From Pyrocephalus nanus (taxonomy: Eukaryota; Chordata; Aves; Passeriformes; Tyrannidae), in assembly GCA_038380795.1 (NCBI GenBank), contig CM076279.1:3921001-3985000 (forward strand): a DNA stretch of 64,000 nucleotides. Reading direction: 5' to 3'. The notes under the pieces are model-generated. The model was not told where the DNA came from. It did not search any database and saw only the letters and a program-made list of their open reading frames with translations. Positions 21,312 through 32,349 of the stretch are shown here, one piece after another. Positions within the stretch are counted from its first letter, which is position 1. Every line of letters begins with the position of its first letter. Position numbers and translations under genes: made by a program.

Positions 21312-22084
21312 AAGTCAGAATTGATACTGATTCATTCCAGATGAGACTTTGGGATCTTTAGGATGTGTGGACTTGCTGTGCTATACTCTAAACTTTTTAT
21401 CAGGGGGAGTCACCCTCTCTACTTAACCAGGTATCTGCAGGGCTTGGACATGTGATTGTGATGATCAAACAGTGGCTCCCTGGCTCCTTATCAGCTTCAA
21501 TGACCTGGGTGTTGGTGTGGAAACAATTCCCCTGGCTGGTGAGTGGGTGCAGAGATCCCTGAGTCAGCCTCTCAGGGCGCCTTCCTGGATCTGATAGGGC
21601 CTTTTGGGAGTCATAAACTGGTCTGTGCCTCAGTTCCTCTCTCTGGAGGTGACCATACCAGCTTCTCCCGGAATCTTTGGGTGGGAGGTGCTGTGCAGAT
21701 GCAGTGTTACCTTCCTTTGTACCCATCAGGCTGCCCAGCATCCCTTTTGTCCCTCATTTCAGTAAATGCTTCTGTAAATCTCCATGGTCTTCTATCAGTG
21801 CCTTTTCTCAGTTTATGTTCACAGCACGATATCACCATTTAATGGTGTCTGGGGTTTTTTCTGGTGTTCCTTAGAAGACCTGGCAGGAGGACAAGCTCCC
21901 TTTTCTCCTTGGCTCTCCAGTAGAGTTCCAAATACCCATCACAGGAAAGCTCTTAATTATGAGCTTAAGACCTTCATTATTCAGGGTGGCATGTAAGCAC
22001 AGTATAATTTTAAGCAGTTTTCTGAGTGGTTTTGGGAATAAAGATGTTTTCCCAAATTGGAAAGGGACATGCACAAAGGAGCCA

Positions 22085-22138
22085 TGTATGTGTGTGTATA
22101 TTTGTATTTATATATATATATATATATGCACACACACA
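22085..22138. repeat. TG/TA/CA compound microsatellite
   Basis: A compound run: (TG)n near 22087-22097, then imperfect TA repeats, a nearly pure (TA)n at about 22110-22127, then (CA)n to about 22138. Symmetry (TG, then TA, then CA) makes the whole tract self-complementary and able to extrude as a cruciform. Likely length-polymorphic. Confidence 0.9.
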
Positions 22139-22139
22139 C

Positions 22140-23599
22140 TTCTGTCTTCATGCTCAGGGGTTGTTGAGCAAAACTTCCAAGGAAGAGGTGACCAGCTGCA
22201 CACTGAGGCTTTCAGCAGAGGAAACCAAAGTCATCTCCAATTGTGAGAGTGTTTGATTGCTCTCTGCACAGTTCCCTGATTTCAGGGCCCACGGGGACCT
22301 CACGATTCTCCTGCCTGAACACCTGCACCTCCCAGCCTGGGCCGTTCAGCGGGGTTTGCTGCAGTGCAACCACTGGGATGGACCTCTGGGAACAACACCA
22401 AGTCTCAATTTAACCTTCTTTTGTCAAAAAGGACCTCATAGAGTTAGAAGGAAATTAATTTCTAATATTCCAGATGCAGACCTTGGAGTACTTCAGGTGG
22501 GGACCCAGCACCCATGTCCCACAGTTGTTAATTAGTGTGAACAGCTTCTGTGTTCTTTCTGATCTCAATAATTTTTGATTCAGTTTGTAGTCACTGAGAT
22601 TTTTAATGCCTCTTTCTACTCGACTGAGGTAGCAGATCAAGGCACCATGAGGGTTGTTCCATTTTGGGTCCCTGGATGGTGATTCCTTCCAGTGTCATTC
22701 CGGGCAGGAGGTGACCAGTTCAGCTGCTGGGTTGTGTTCAGGTTTTGTGTGCAGAGGTTGGAGGGTGTTGCTTTTCAGTCCTGTTGTCAAACTTGCAGGC
22801 AGTATCCATGCAAACTTCTTTCCTGGTTCTTTCAGATCTGGTTTCATCATCCTTCCTCTTGCATTTGGCATCAATCTCAGAAAGTTTATTTGCTGTCTGC
22901 ATCAGCTGAGAACCTTTTTTTTTTATAAAATCTTGGCTGTCCTTGCTGTTGAGTAAAGCCCAGGATTGCTGTTGTCTTCCTCCAAGCATTGTTTCTGTAA
23001 TGAGGCTCTCAGGTGATGCCAACATTAATGTGGGCTTTCATTTGACTGCTTTTCTAAGGCTTTGCAAGCAAGACTTTTCTTGCTTGCTTTTTGTTTTCTC
23101 ATGTACTGGCAGCAGCACGAGTTTGTGAAGGCAGAAGAGGGAGAGTAACAGAGTCCATGTTGCTACCAGAGGTCCCCAGGCAGGTTGTCTAAATGAAATG
23201 ACCTTTCACAGTAGCTGGAAAAAAGAGATCCATATCATATATTTTTCTCTTTGTGTGTTTAGAAAAGCACCGATTCCCATTTGTAATTGTGAATTCATCT
23301 CTGTGCTTTCCTGGAATACATTTATTTTCTTCTGTGTTCGTGTCTGCTGTAAGAAAAGACCTTGGCTTACGGTGACAAGCACAAGAGTCATTGCTGCTCC
23401 AGAAATACGAGACCTTTCAGGGTGGCACAAGCTGTGACAGTGTTGTGAATGCCAGGATTTATGTTGTGTTTCCCAACAAACTGAAGGGTCATATAAAGGG
23501 AGAGCTTTGCAAGAGGCAGATGGTTGAGAGCAACTCACAAACTTCAGAAAAACTGTGTTTTCACTAGGAAAAGACTCATCTCAGTGTCCTCCCTTCCAG
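22140..23599. other. Non-coding stretch with a charged open frame
   Basis: A 95-codon minus-strand ATG frame (22738-23025) is rich in K, R, D and E (for example KCKRKDDETRSERTRKE) and a 61-codon frame (22455-22640) lies downstream on the same strand. They could be fragments of a decayed retrocopy, but I cannot assign a family. Purine-rich strands give charged peptides by composition alone, so no CDS is called. Confidence 0.4.
23064..23087. repeat. Perfect 10-bp stem, 4-base loop
   Basis: GCAAGCAAGA (23064-23073) and TCTTGCTTGC (23078-23087) are exact reverse complements around CTTT. Directly visible. Confidence 0.9.
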
Positions 23600-23640
23600 G
23601 GCACTGTTAGGGCAAGCCCTGAAGCTTTGCTGCCTGTGAG
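23600..23640 (+). other. Exon-like 41-nt segment
   Basis: The acceptor CAGTGTCCTCCCTTCCAG (ending 23599) and a consensus donor GAG-GTGAGTGC (donor from 23641) bracket 41 nt, open in one frame (GTVRASPEALLPV). Short pseudo-exons of this kind are common by chance; listed only because both sites are strong. Confidence 0.12.
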
Positions 23641-23904
23641 GTGAGTGCTTTTTGGGAGGTGCCAGCCTGGCATGCCCATCTCTCAGGACCACTTCAATCC
23701 CAAGGAATTGCAATACAAGGGCTTGTGAAACCTCTGGTTTCCTGCTTCCCTCTGCAAGCCAAGCAACCTGCCTCGCCTCCAGAGCCTCAAACAGCACCTG
23801 GCCCCGCAGTGAATGTGTAATAATGCCACTCTGATCCTTTCATCTCACAGCACACTGCAAACCTCCAAGCCCCAACAGGCCCTGCTGAAGCAGGGGAAGT
23901 GCTC

Positions 23905-23965
23905 CCATTCCTACCTTTGCAGCTTTGGAAACTGAGGCACAGAGGTTGGCCTGCCCTGGACCCAC
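23905..23965. mobile_element. MIR/CORE-SINE-like relic
   Basis: CTCCCATTCCTACCTTTGCA, then TTTGGAAACTGAGGCACAGA, then GGTTGGCCTGCCC follows the MIR-type order CATTTTACAGATG, GAAACTGAGGCACAGAG, GTTAAGTGACTTGCCC. Family call from memory. Confidence 0.45.
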
Positions 23966-23969
23966 CCAG

Positions 23970-26900
23970 CAGTCACCCCAGTGGGGTTTGCTGCTGCTGT
24001 GGGGCCGTGTGGGTGCTGTGCCAGCAGCCCCTGGGTTGGATTGTCACACCCTGCTGCCAGGCGTCCTCACCACGTGCTCTGAGCGCTGCTCTGCCCTCTG
24101 GAAGAGAAGAGATTGCTCTTCCAAAACTTCAGCAAGGGCCCTTCCACAAACTGTTTTGGTTTTTTTTTCTTTTTTCTTTCTTTATTTTTTCCCTCGAGGT
24201 GTCCTGGTCGTGAGGCAGAACTGCAGCGTGTCCCCCAGTCCCCATGAGTCAGCAGCAGTGCTGGTGGATGATCAGGAGCCACTGATGAGTCTCAGAGCCC
24301 TCTCTTTGCCATGAAGATATTAAAACCCCCTGATTTTCATAGGGCTGGCTGTGAGGGTTGTGCTGGATCCGTGTTGTATCCCATTGACCGGGTCAGTCAT
24401 CAGTGCAATGACAGTGGCAGCTTTGATCTGCAGGTTCATAGATATTCACTGCACAGCTTGGAAATCCTTTCAGGAGGTGCTACAGAACTTTACTATTATT
24501 AGATATGAACCCATAGATTAAAAGGATGTAACTGCAGGAACTGTCTGAAGATGCTGAAGACTTTTAATGGAGGAAACAAAGGGCTTGGTACTTAACTGCT
24601 GCTTTTCCTGGGGCAGGAGGGAAAGAGGATAGAGAGCAATGGGAGATGTCTCCATTGGAATGAAATCCTAACTATATAGCTTAGGATAGGGAAGAGGATT
24701 TGGAAAATATATTTTAAGATATTCCCTCTTCTCCTCACCCACTTTCCCTCACATCAAGTGCATTCTGCCTAGCAGGAACAGTTTGGTGTAGAAGGGGAAA
24801 GAGCTCGAACTTTTGGAGATGGCCTCGTGGTTTGGTTCTGGGCTTTTATTATAATAGATTTAAGAAGCCACTCAAAGTTCCATGTAGACACTTGTGCTAA
24901 AATGGGCTGTCTCATTGCGTGATCCACTCAAAAATGCACTTTCATCCTGAGATCATAATTCTAAAGGCTTGCAAGCAAAGGGCAAAAAAGACAGGCTCTG
25001 TAACTGTGCCGTACGTTTTTAAAGACAGGACCAAACAATTCCCTTTTGTGTGCAGCAAACAAATTATTTGTCTTTCATAAAGGCACCACGAGGCAGGAGA
25101 AAGCTCTTGAGTGCAGAATGTGGAATGCAGGAGCAGGTGGGATGGCAGACAGCAGTCCAGCAGCTGGTGGGAAAGGTGCATAAAGGCAGAGAAACAGTAG
25201 AGGAGAAATGGAAATTTTCTGAAGTATCTTGTAATGGTTTCTTCTTCAAAGCACATAGCCCACAAAACAGCTTTAAATAGTTACAGTCCTATTTGGCAAA
25301 ATTACATTAAAAAGGGATTTTGAAGAAATGGAGACGTGTAGGTTGGCTGATGGCTTTTAAACCAGAAAGCTGGGAATGTGGAGAGGGGCTGTGCAGCAGA
25401 TTCATAGACTGGCTATGTCTAGAGAATGGTTTTGAGGCCAAGAAACTGCAAATGTACCATTCTGAGTTGTTATGGAAGCAGCTGAGTGTGTGCAGACCCC
25501 ATGAGGGAGGAAGAGATCTGAGGCCACGAGACATTTTTTAAATCAAGGGAGTGTTAATTTGAAGCTGTCTCTAGACTTCAGGTCCCCTAAAGAGTGATGT
25601 TCACAACTCTCTCCATCTCCTGCTGCAGGATGTAGAGGACTTTCCCATGTTCTCTGTACTGAACTGAAATGGTGCTGGTGTGTTTGAGGTACTGGGGTGA
25701 GAGCAGCATAAATCCCTCTGGTTGTGCCATTCAGTGGACACAGCTTTGTTTATTTTTTAAGCTGGCACAGAAATGCAGGATAAGCTGAGCTGACCACAAG
25801 TCATTAAATGTTATGACTTGAATTGAATACTGAACAGTATTGTTAGAGCATAAAGGGAAGCTCTGGAATAAATTAACAGGTCGTATAATATCTCGCATTT
25901 CCCAGAAATGCAACAGCAGCCACTCATCTCTCTTCAGCTGCTTTCTCAGCTAAAGGTGAGAGATCTCTGCTCTAACTCAAGGCATCCAGGAGGCAGATAC
26001 TTAATGTTTGAGCTGGTCATGGCTGGAGCTGTGCTCCCTTTGCAGTTGACAAGGAGAACTGGGAACCTCCAGAGGGTGGTTCAGCTTATCCTACAGCGGA
26101 TGTCTAAGGTGGATCAGAAGATTTGCTCTCAGAAGGTGCCTGTTTCTCTCCACTGAGCCTTCTCCCCACTGTGACCACCTTCTCCTCCCAGGTATGGGCA
26201 ATTACAGCTTCCTGACTGAGCTGCTTGTGCTGATGCCCAGCTCTGGCTGCTGTGATGGGAGCAGGATGGTGCTGATCACCACTTTCTTGCACCACTGGGA
26301 TGTTTGGGAGGAAAAGCATGTTAGGTGCTCAGAGACTTGGGGTTGCCCTTGGCAGGTGGCAGGGCTGGTGCTGCACACACAGATCTCATTCATCCAAGTA
26401 ATTTTGTTAGTTTTCCTTGTGTGAGGAATTCTGTTCTTGAAGAGAATTCCTGTTGTGCACTGGTGGAAGTGGCCACAGTGACACCTGAATCTCCCATCCC
26501 TGTGAGGGCACTCTTGTGACTGTGGGACCTGGTTCCACTGATGTGCAGGAGCTCAGGGGCTGCCAGGGCTGGCACTGGGGCTGAGATCAGCCCAGGATAC
26601 AAATCCTGGTGGGAAGTGGAGCGTGAGGCACCTCTGGGTGACGGATGCTCTTCAAAACAGGTGATGCCCCTGCACTGGGTGGCAAAGCCGCCTTCTGTAG
26701 CTGGACTTGGTCAGTGGATGTGTCTTCTTTAGTTGCTACAGTTCTCTGCACTGGCTCAGGGAGGGACTTTGCACTTGTGTTGTGGAGCAACTGCTTCACA
26801 TTTGGATTTCAGCTATTTTTGGGAAGGCAGCAGGAAAACTGCATCGAGACTGAAGCATTTTTGTTTTTTGTCTGGACAGTGTCTGCTGCAAATATACATT

Positions 26901-27105
26901 CTCATGTGTAATTCCAGAAACTTTGATTGGAAGATTAGAGCTCATTGGAGTAGAAACTTCCAGGATTAGACCCTTAAATATATATGTTGTTTTACCAGAT
27001 AATACATATTGCTGCTTAAAATAGCATAGTTCTAAAGCAGTGGCTGGCATCCAAAGCTTGACATCCATATTTCTGTTGCCAGGATATTTTCCCACTAAAA
27101 GTGAA
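23970..27105. other. Non-coding stretch
   Basis: A pyrimidine tract (T with some C) lies at 24154-24195. 25050-25540 is purine-rich on the plus strand, which produces protein-like charged open frames without any recognised domain. TAGATATGAACCCATAGATTA near 24500 faintly recalls the LINE-like relic at 1446 but is too diverged to call. No gene recognised. Confidence 0.5.
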
Positions 27106-27109
27106 TTAA

Positions 27110-27473
27110 AAACATAAAAATCAATGTCTATTTAGTCTGTTCATTATTACTGCTTGGTTAAGTATAAACAATTTGTCAGCACATAACAGACACTTGGAGA
27201 AGACATTTCCTTGCAATAATACAAATCTGGAATTCTCCTGGCTGCTTCCTAACCTGGCAACTCACAGCCTTGGATCCGACTGCACGGCTCAGAAGTTTTT
27301 GAAAGCATCCTCTGAGCCGGGCTTTGGGTGAAGTTTCTCAGCAGTGTGTAATTATTCCCATTATACCTGTCGGCAGTGATTCATTGACCGCTGAGACATA
27401 CGTACGAGCTATTTTTCTCTTTATGACTTTTCAGGGGGATGATTCACTGGTTATAAGTGTACATTATCATATG
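27110..27473. promoter_or_regulatory. Candidate conserved non-coding block
   Basis: AT-leaning sequence with ordered words (CATTATTACTGCTTGG, GTGTAATTATTCCCATTATA, TGATTCATTGACCGC, GTACATTATCATATG). Composition resembles developmental enhancers; no other evidence. Confidence 0.3.
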
Positions 27474-27502
27474 ATTAAAGAAAAAAAAAAAAAAGAAAAA
27501 AA
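27474..27502. repeat. A-rich tract
   Basis: GATTAAAG followed by runs of A broken by single G. Low-complexity DNA, directly visible. No retroposon body recognised upstream. Confidence 0.85.
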
Positions 27503-27504
27503 GG

Positions 27505-29450
27505 CAAATGGGGCGAAGTGCCACTGAGATTTTCCATATTAAAACAAAAATAAATAGGGTTTGGTCAATGAAATAGTGATGCTTCTCCCACGAAAGGCCA
27601 GCAAACATCTCTAAAGCTTCAAACCAGCCAGAATCCGTAGAGCTTTCCTCTGGTTTTACACTTCTGCAGGGGAAGTGAAATCAGAGGAGTAAAACAAAGA
27701 AAACACAGCTGGGAGAAGGCAGGGGTGTTGTATCAGCTTTTCTTCTGGACGCTCTGCTGGGGTGTTGGTCCTTCCTGGCTGCCCCTTCACCCAGACCACA
27801 GGGTCTGTCCGTGCTGCGCAGCAGGGAGGGCAGGGTGGGAGGTTCAGCGTGGCCGTGGTGCCAGGGATGCTCACAGCACATCTGTTCTGCTGGGGCTGGC
27901 TGCAGGAGAGGGGGGAACCCTGGTGAATACCATCACTCCTGGGAGCTGGTTGAGCTGATGGTCTCTCTTGGTGCTGGAGGACACCCCGAGCAGTCACTGC
28001 ACTGCCCTGGCACCGGGAGCTCTGAGTGCGTGTTGTAACCCACGGGTCAACATGAAGATGGGTGGCAAAGACCATTGAAGGTGCTGACTGAGAGATGGAA
28101 AGAAAAAAAGCCTCTTTCCCTGCAAAAACCGGTCGGCAGAGCGAGCTGGTCTGTTGAGCAACAGGGAAAATAGATTTATGTGTCACTGCTGGCTTCTGCG
28201 AACGAGCCAAATCGTTCTGGCACAGAGCGCACGATATTTATTCACAAAAATGTGGAATTAATTGCTATCATCCCCGTTTTTTTTAATGGGAACATGTTTT
28301 GTTTGTTGGTACAATAGTCCTGAGCCCCAGTCATTGTCAGGAGCGGGGCTGCCCTGCCGTGTGAAGGGCCTGGCAGGAAACGCTGGTGGGTCCAGTGGGG
28401 CAGGGAGGGAGTGCCAGGGAAATGCCCATCCCACGGCAGTTCCCTTACATCTTGGTGGAAGTCACATTTAGGTCCTAATGCAAAAGGTCTATTTACATTA
28501 GCTTGTTACCAAGAAAGCAGCCTCCCAGATGTTTTACTTATTTCACTGGCTGTTACATCGAGTTGATTTTCTCTGGCTTTCCTTTTGAAAGCAAAGGAGG
28601 TGATTTCTCACCTCTCCTCCTCTCTTGTCCCTGTCTCTCTTCATGGCTGACCTGACACATCTTGAAGCTGAATCTTAGGTTTCCTCTGTCTTAGATCCAA
28701 ATTTTTCCAGCTGGATCTCCCAGGCTCTTGCCAAACACTGTCCCCTAGCCATCCAAGCCTTTGTCTCTTCTCCTTGCCCTGCCGTGCTGGGAAACTGCAG
28801 CGTACACCAGGGCACTCTTCTGTCATCAGAGCCACCAAAATATCCTCCCCCTGTGCCTCTGCTTGTGCTTGACTTTCCCCTTCTCTTGGACCACAGGAAA
28901 GCTGCTCTGGGCTGGAACAGCACTCACTGAACATAGAAATTACAAGTACTGGTCTCTTCAGCCTCTGGTGGAAGAGCCAGGAAGGAGAAAAGGGGCGTGA
29001 AAAGGAGTGAATGTGAGTGGAATTCAGGAAGGGAGGCTGAGCTGAGGCAGGTGAGAGTGCTTGGTTACTCAGTTTGAAAGGCACTTTCTCGGGGTTAGCA
29101 GGAGGCATTTCTGCTCTCTCCTGAACTGGGAGTCGTTTTTTGCAGTGTTTGTTCACACTGTTGGGCATCACCAGTTTGAACTGTTAGTTATCCCAAGACA
29201 CACTGTCCCCATGGGAATCAGCCACTGAGCTGGGCTCAGTGTGGCACATCCTGGTGTGCTGTGCTGTCTGTTTGGGATGATCTGTGGTCTGCACTCAGCA
29301 GCAGCACTGAACTCCTCCCTATGTCACGTTCTCATTGTCCAGCTCAGGACACACAGTTTACCTGTGCTTTGCACTCCCAGGTTGGCTGTATCTGGGTTAT
29401 CTGCTCCCTGTGTTTCCCTGGTTAATGGAGAATTGACTCTGTCCCCACAG
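27505..29450. other. Non-coding stretch
   Basis: No gene recognised. 28480-28570 (TCCTAATGCAAAAGG, TTTACATTAGCTTG) resembles conserved non-coding DNA. Two minus-strand open frames (27656-28210, 184 codons; 28641-29171, 176 codons) carry no recognisable domain and lie opposite other open frames, so I treat them as chance. Confidence 0.5.
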
Positions 29451-29510
29451 AGCCTGCAGAAGAAAGAGCTTTTTATCTACAGAGATCACAGATATATGAA
29501 CTATGTCGGG
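29451..29510 (+). other. Exon-like 60-nt segment (model exon A)
   Basis: The acceptor GACTCTGTCCCCACAG (ending 29450), a branch-point-like TTAAT about 26 nt upstream, and the donor GGG-GTGAGC (from 29511) bracket exactly 20 codons. The open frame includes KKELFIYRDHRYMNYVG. The frame is also open upstream, so the acceptor is not required for openness. No family recognised. It can be joined in phase to 29867-30046. Confidence 0.2.
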
Positions 29511-29779
29511 GTGAGCAGGTCATTCTGATGCAATTCCATGGAAACATGCAATCACATTTATAGGCACAGCTGAGTAAGGTAATTTGGAGCACAGCTGGCC
29601 AGTAGCAGGGATTTTCTACTCTCTAATCATTGCCATGGACCCACGGGCTGGAGAAGAGCCCAACTTGAAAGGGTCACTTGCAGGCCAATAAAGGAGGACT
29701 GGGAACACCAGACTCAACAGTTTCAAAACCATGTTTGTCTTCATCTCGTTGAAATACAAGATTACACTTAGTCATCACT

Positions 29780-29826
29780 TATATGGTTGGACTCTTATGA
29801 TCTCACAACTACAAACCTTTTCCTTT
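29780..29826 (+). mobile_element. Possible CR1 3'-end fragment
   Basis: GGTTGGACTCTTATGATCTC, then AACTACAAACCTTTTCC resembles the 3' end of avian CR1 (remembered as GGTTGGACTTGATGATCTC, then a GGTCTTTTCCAACC-type end). Only about 45 bp can be aligned by eye, so this is weak. Confidence 0.25.
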
Positions 29827-29866
29827 CTTCCTCCTCCCCCTCTGTTGTTTTTCTCTTTTTCTATAG

Positions 29867-30046
29867 AACCATCTATTAAACATATGTTTTATTCCTGCCT
29901 GGGGATTTCCACGCGGTTTTTTGTGGTCGATATCCCAACGCCTGGAGTGTTCTCAGGCCGTGGTTGGGGAGATCTCAGTCAGTGCAGCAGGAAAGAAGTC
30001 ATGCCTGTTTCCTTGCATAAATAGGTGGATCAGATGGTGTCAATGA
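29867..30046 (+). other. Open segment after a strong acceptor (model exon B)
   Basis: A pyrimidine-rich run of roughly 50 nt (29817-29864) ends in CTATAG, the strongest acceptor-like site I noticed. From 29867 the frame that continues exon A (phase 0) stays open for 59 codons to a TGA at 30044-30046. The model intron is 356 bp. An AGTAAA, a weak variant poly(A) signal, sits at about 30104. Cysteine- and tryptophan-rich peptide without recognised domain. Could equally be chance. Confidence 0.18.
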
Positions 30047-30049
30047 TCC

Positions 30050-30569
30050 TGGCCCGTAGATCTGTTCACGTGGTGGTTGTAGCTTCCTTGGGAGATGTGG
30101 GGGAGTAAAGCTTTGCTAAGGGAAATGCTGAGGGAAGCATTCAGATCCCTGTGAGGATGTGTTCAGGGTGCCCCAGCAGTCTCTTGATCCTGTCTCCGTT
30201 GGAAAGGATGGTGTTCAGTGTGTCTGGGTAAAGCTGCTCCATATCTAAACTGATGACTCTGTTTCTGGAGAATTTCCATTAGTTTATCGCAGTGATCCAC
30301 TTCTCTTCATCCCTTTCCAGGCAGAAACTCTGTCAGCTTCTCTCTGCTTCCCTGGTGAAATACTACTGTGCAAGTCACTGCTTCACCCTCTCACCCCAAA
30401 CTCATTATTTCAACCCATCTTCATTATACAGTGTTATTATTGCAGTTACTGTTGCATCTGGAAGGCTTAAAACACAGACACACAAAACAATTCGTTCTGC
30501 CCCAGTGATCCTCTTGGTTGCTGGAGACCACTTTAGCCACCTCCAGCTCCATTTACTCACCAATTAAGC
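30050..30569. other. Non-coding stretch
   Basis: Mixed sequence; a pyrimidine-rich acceptor-like site ends near 30321. No gene or repeat recognised. Confidence 0.5.
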
Positions 30570-30885
30570 CAAATCCTTGTCATTTATCAGCACTGTGTAA
30601 ATACTTGCTTGGAATAAGTTTTGCTATCTGATGTCATACAACTTTAACCGGTGCAGCTAAAATGTAGCCAAGCCTTGAATGATTTTTCTTGTGACAGGCT
30701 ATGCTAGGATATTCAAATTGCTATTCTATGATGGTGACTAATTCCCTAACTAAAATCCATCAGTAAAATCTCAGCTTTGTATCTTACTCTTTGGAAGCAT
30801 AAAATATGATTATTTCACCTTTGATATTTGTCTGGCCATCTTGATAAGCATCGAGTTTTAAAAGTTACCAAAGTGACAGCCTGTG
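30570..30885. promoter_or_regulatory. Candidate conserved non-coding block
   Basis: About 315 bp of AT-leaning, nearly CpG-free sequence without tandem repeats or long ORFs, with words such as GGTGACTAATTCCCTAAC, AAAATATGATTATTTCACC and TTGATAAGCATCGAG. The texture is that of conserved vertebrate non-coding DNA; conservation is not testable here. Confidence 0.35.
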
Positions 30886-30889
30886 CATC

Positions 30890-32200
30890 ACAGAAGAGAA
30901 GGGAGCACCAGGGATGCTGTGGCTGTCCCCAGGGGTGGAACCCGTGGTGGAACCATCACTGAGAGCCCCAGAGCAGGGACTGTCCCCCCTCTTGGCACAG
31001 CCACACCTGCTGACCCCCGTGACTCAGAGGGAGGAAAACCATTGCACTGACAAGGATACCATTGTATTCCTGAGGTGTTTTCTAGGTTTGGTTTCTCCTC
31101 CAGTGTTCCTCCTTGGATGTGGGTTTAGCCTTTTGTTTCAGGTCAGCTCAGAAGCAAACTGGATTCTGTACTTTCACTGGAATAAGCCTTAGATTTGGTT
31201 TTGGCTTTTCATGAGGCAAGCTGCCTTTCTGTTTGCATTTCTCATTTATAATTCATCATACCAGGGCCCTGCTTCACCTCTCTCTGGTGCTGTAGAAGCC
31301 TTTTGTTGTCGTCTCTCTGGCCTGTCCTGCGCTCTGTGATGTTCAGGTACAAGATGCTCATTAAACAGGTACATCAGGACAGCCAAACTGCACCTCTCAA
31401 GGTGTGTGTTCAGGCAGCCTTTTTGCACCACAACAGGTGAATCCATTAGGCTGCTGTCTTTCATTTCACTGGGATTAATTACAGAGTGAGAAGATAAGTT
31501 TTATGGCAGTGAAGAGTGAAATCTTTGCTTTTAAACTCCCCAGTCTCACGGTCTGCAGGGAGGGATCTACCAGGAGAAGGCAGCGCCTCGTCCAACTTTC
31601 CTGTGCGCGTCAATTAAAACTTCTAAACTGGGGGCTGAAACTTGGAGTGGTGCTCAGTAAACAGAACCTGTGCTGAATGAAAGCCCTCAGCTAGAACAGG
31701 CCCTGCTTAATGAGGCTGGTACCCCAAATCCTCCTGGAAAGGATGCTCACCTCAGTAAATCACGGCCTGCACGCTGTCAGAGGGTTTGCAGCCCGGGCAG
31801 GACAGAAAGTAGAAGCAGGGTACATTTTCTAAGTTATTAGTAATATCTAGTATATAAGATATAGAAAATAACTGACCCATTGTAGGTGTTTCACCAGATC
31901 AGATCTGCCTGAATGATGTGGAAAGAGCAGATGCTCTTGGTTTCCAGTGTCACCACTCACTGCTGGACAGGGTGACACCGACTGTGTAACTGGTGTGAAA
32001 CAAGAGGGTTCAGAGCAGAGGAGATGATGAGGTTAATAGGGTTGGGGTAACAGTATCCAAGAGTGTAATTTAGGGAATAAACCAGAGAAATTGATAAAGC
32101 AAACTTCAGAAGCACATGGTAATGGTTCCAGTGCCTGCAAAATCCATCACAAGGTCTGGTTGCTGTGATGGATGTGAGCAGGACCTTGTTCAGCACTGCC
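30890..32200. other. Non-coding stretch
   Basis: No gene recognised. 31840-31870 is AT-rich (AGTAATATCTAGTATATAAG). A TGACTCA heptamer lies near 31020. Confidence 0.5.
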
Positions 32201-32204
32201 TTAC

Positions 32205-32345
32205 TCTTCTGTCCCCTTGACCCTTTAATCTTTGAATGCCTCTGTTCTTCATCTGCAAAGTGAGGATCCAGTATCTCCTTTAGGAGGATGTGGATTGTCT
32301 TAAATTCTGAATGTCTGTGAAGCTCTTTGGAATCTGTGGATGGCT
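32205..32345. mobile_element. MIR/CORE-SINE-like relic, tail region
   Basis: TGCCTCTGTTCTTCATCTGC, AAAGTGAGGATCCAGTATC, then TGTGAAGCTCTTTGGAATC follows the MIR-type order CTCAGTTTCCTCATCTG, AAAATGGGGATAATAATA, then TGTAAAGCGCTTTGAGATC. All three blocks are in the right order and spacing, making this the most convincing SINE relic of the window. Family from memory. Confidence 0.55.
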
Positions 32346-32349
32346 CTTG

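Larger units (their letters stand above)
19720..22080. other. Non-coding stretch
   Basis: No gene recognised. Contains two small hairpins (listed separately) and a diverged AT-rich part at 20690-20930. A donor-like GTGAGTGG at 21539 follows an open 44-nt segment, but its acceptor is weak. Confidence 0.5.
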
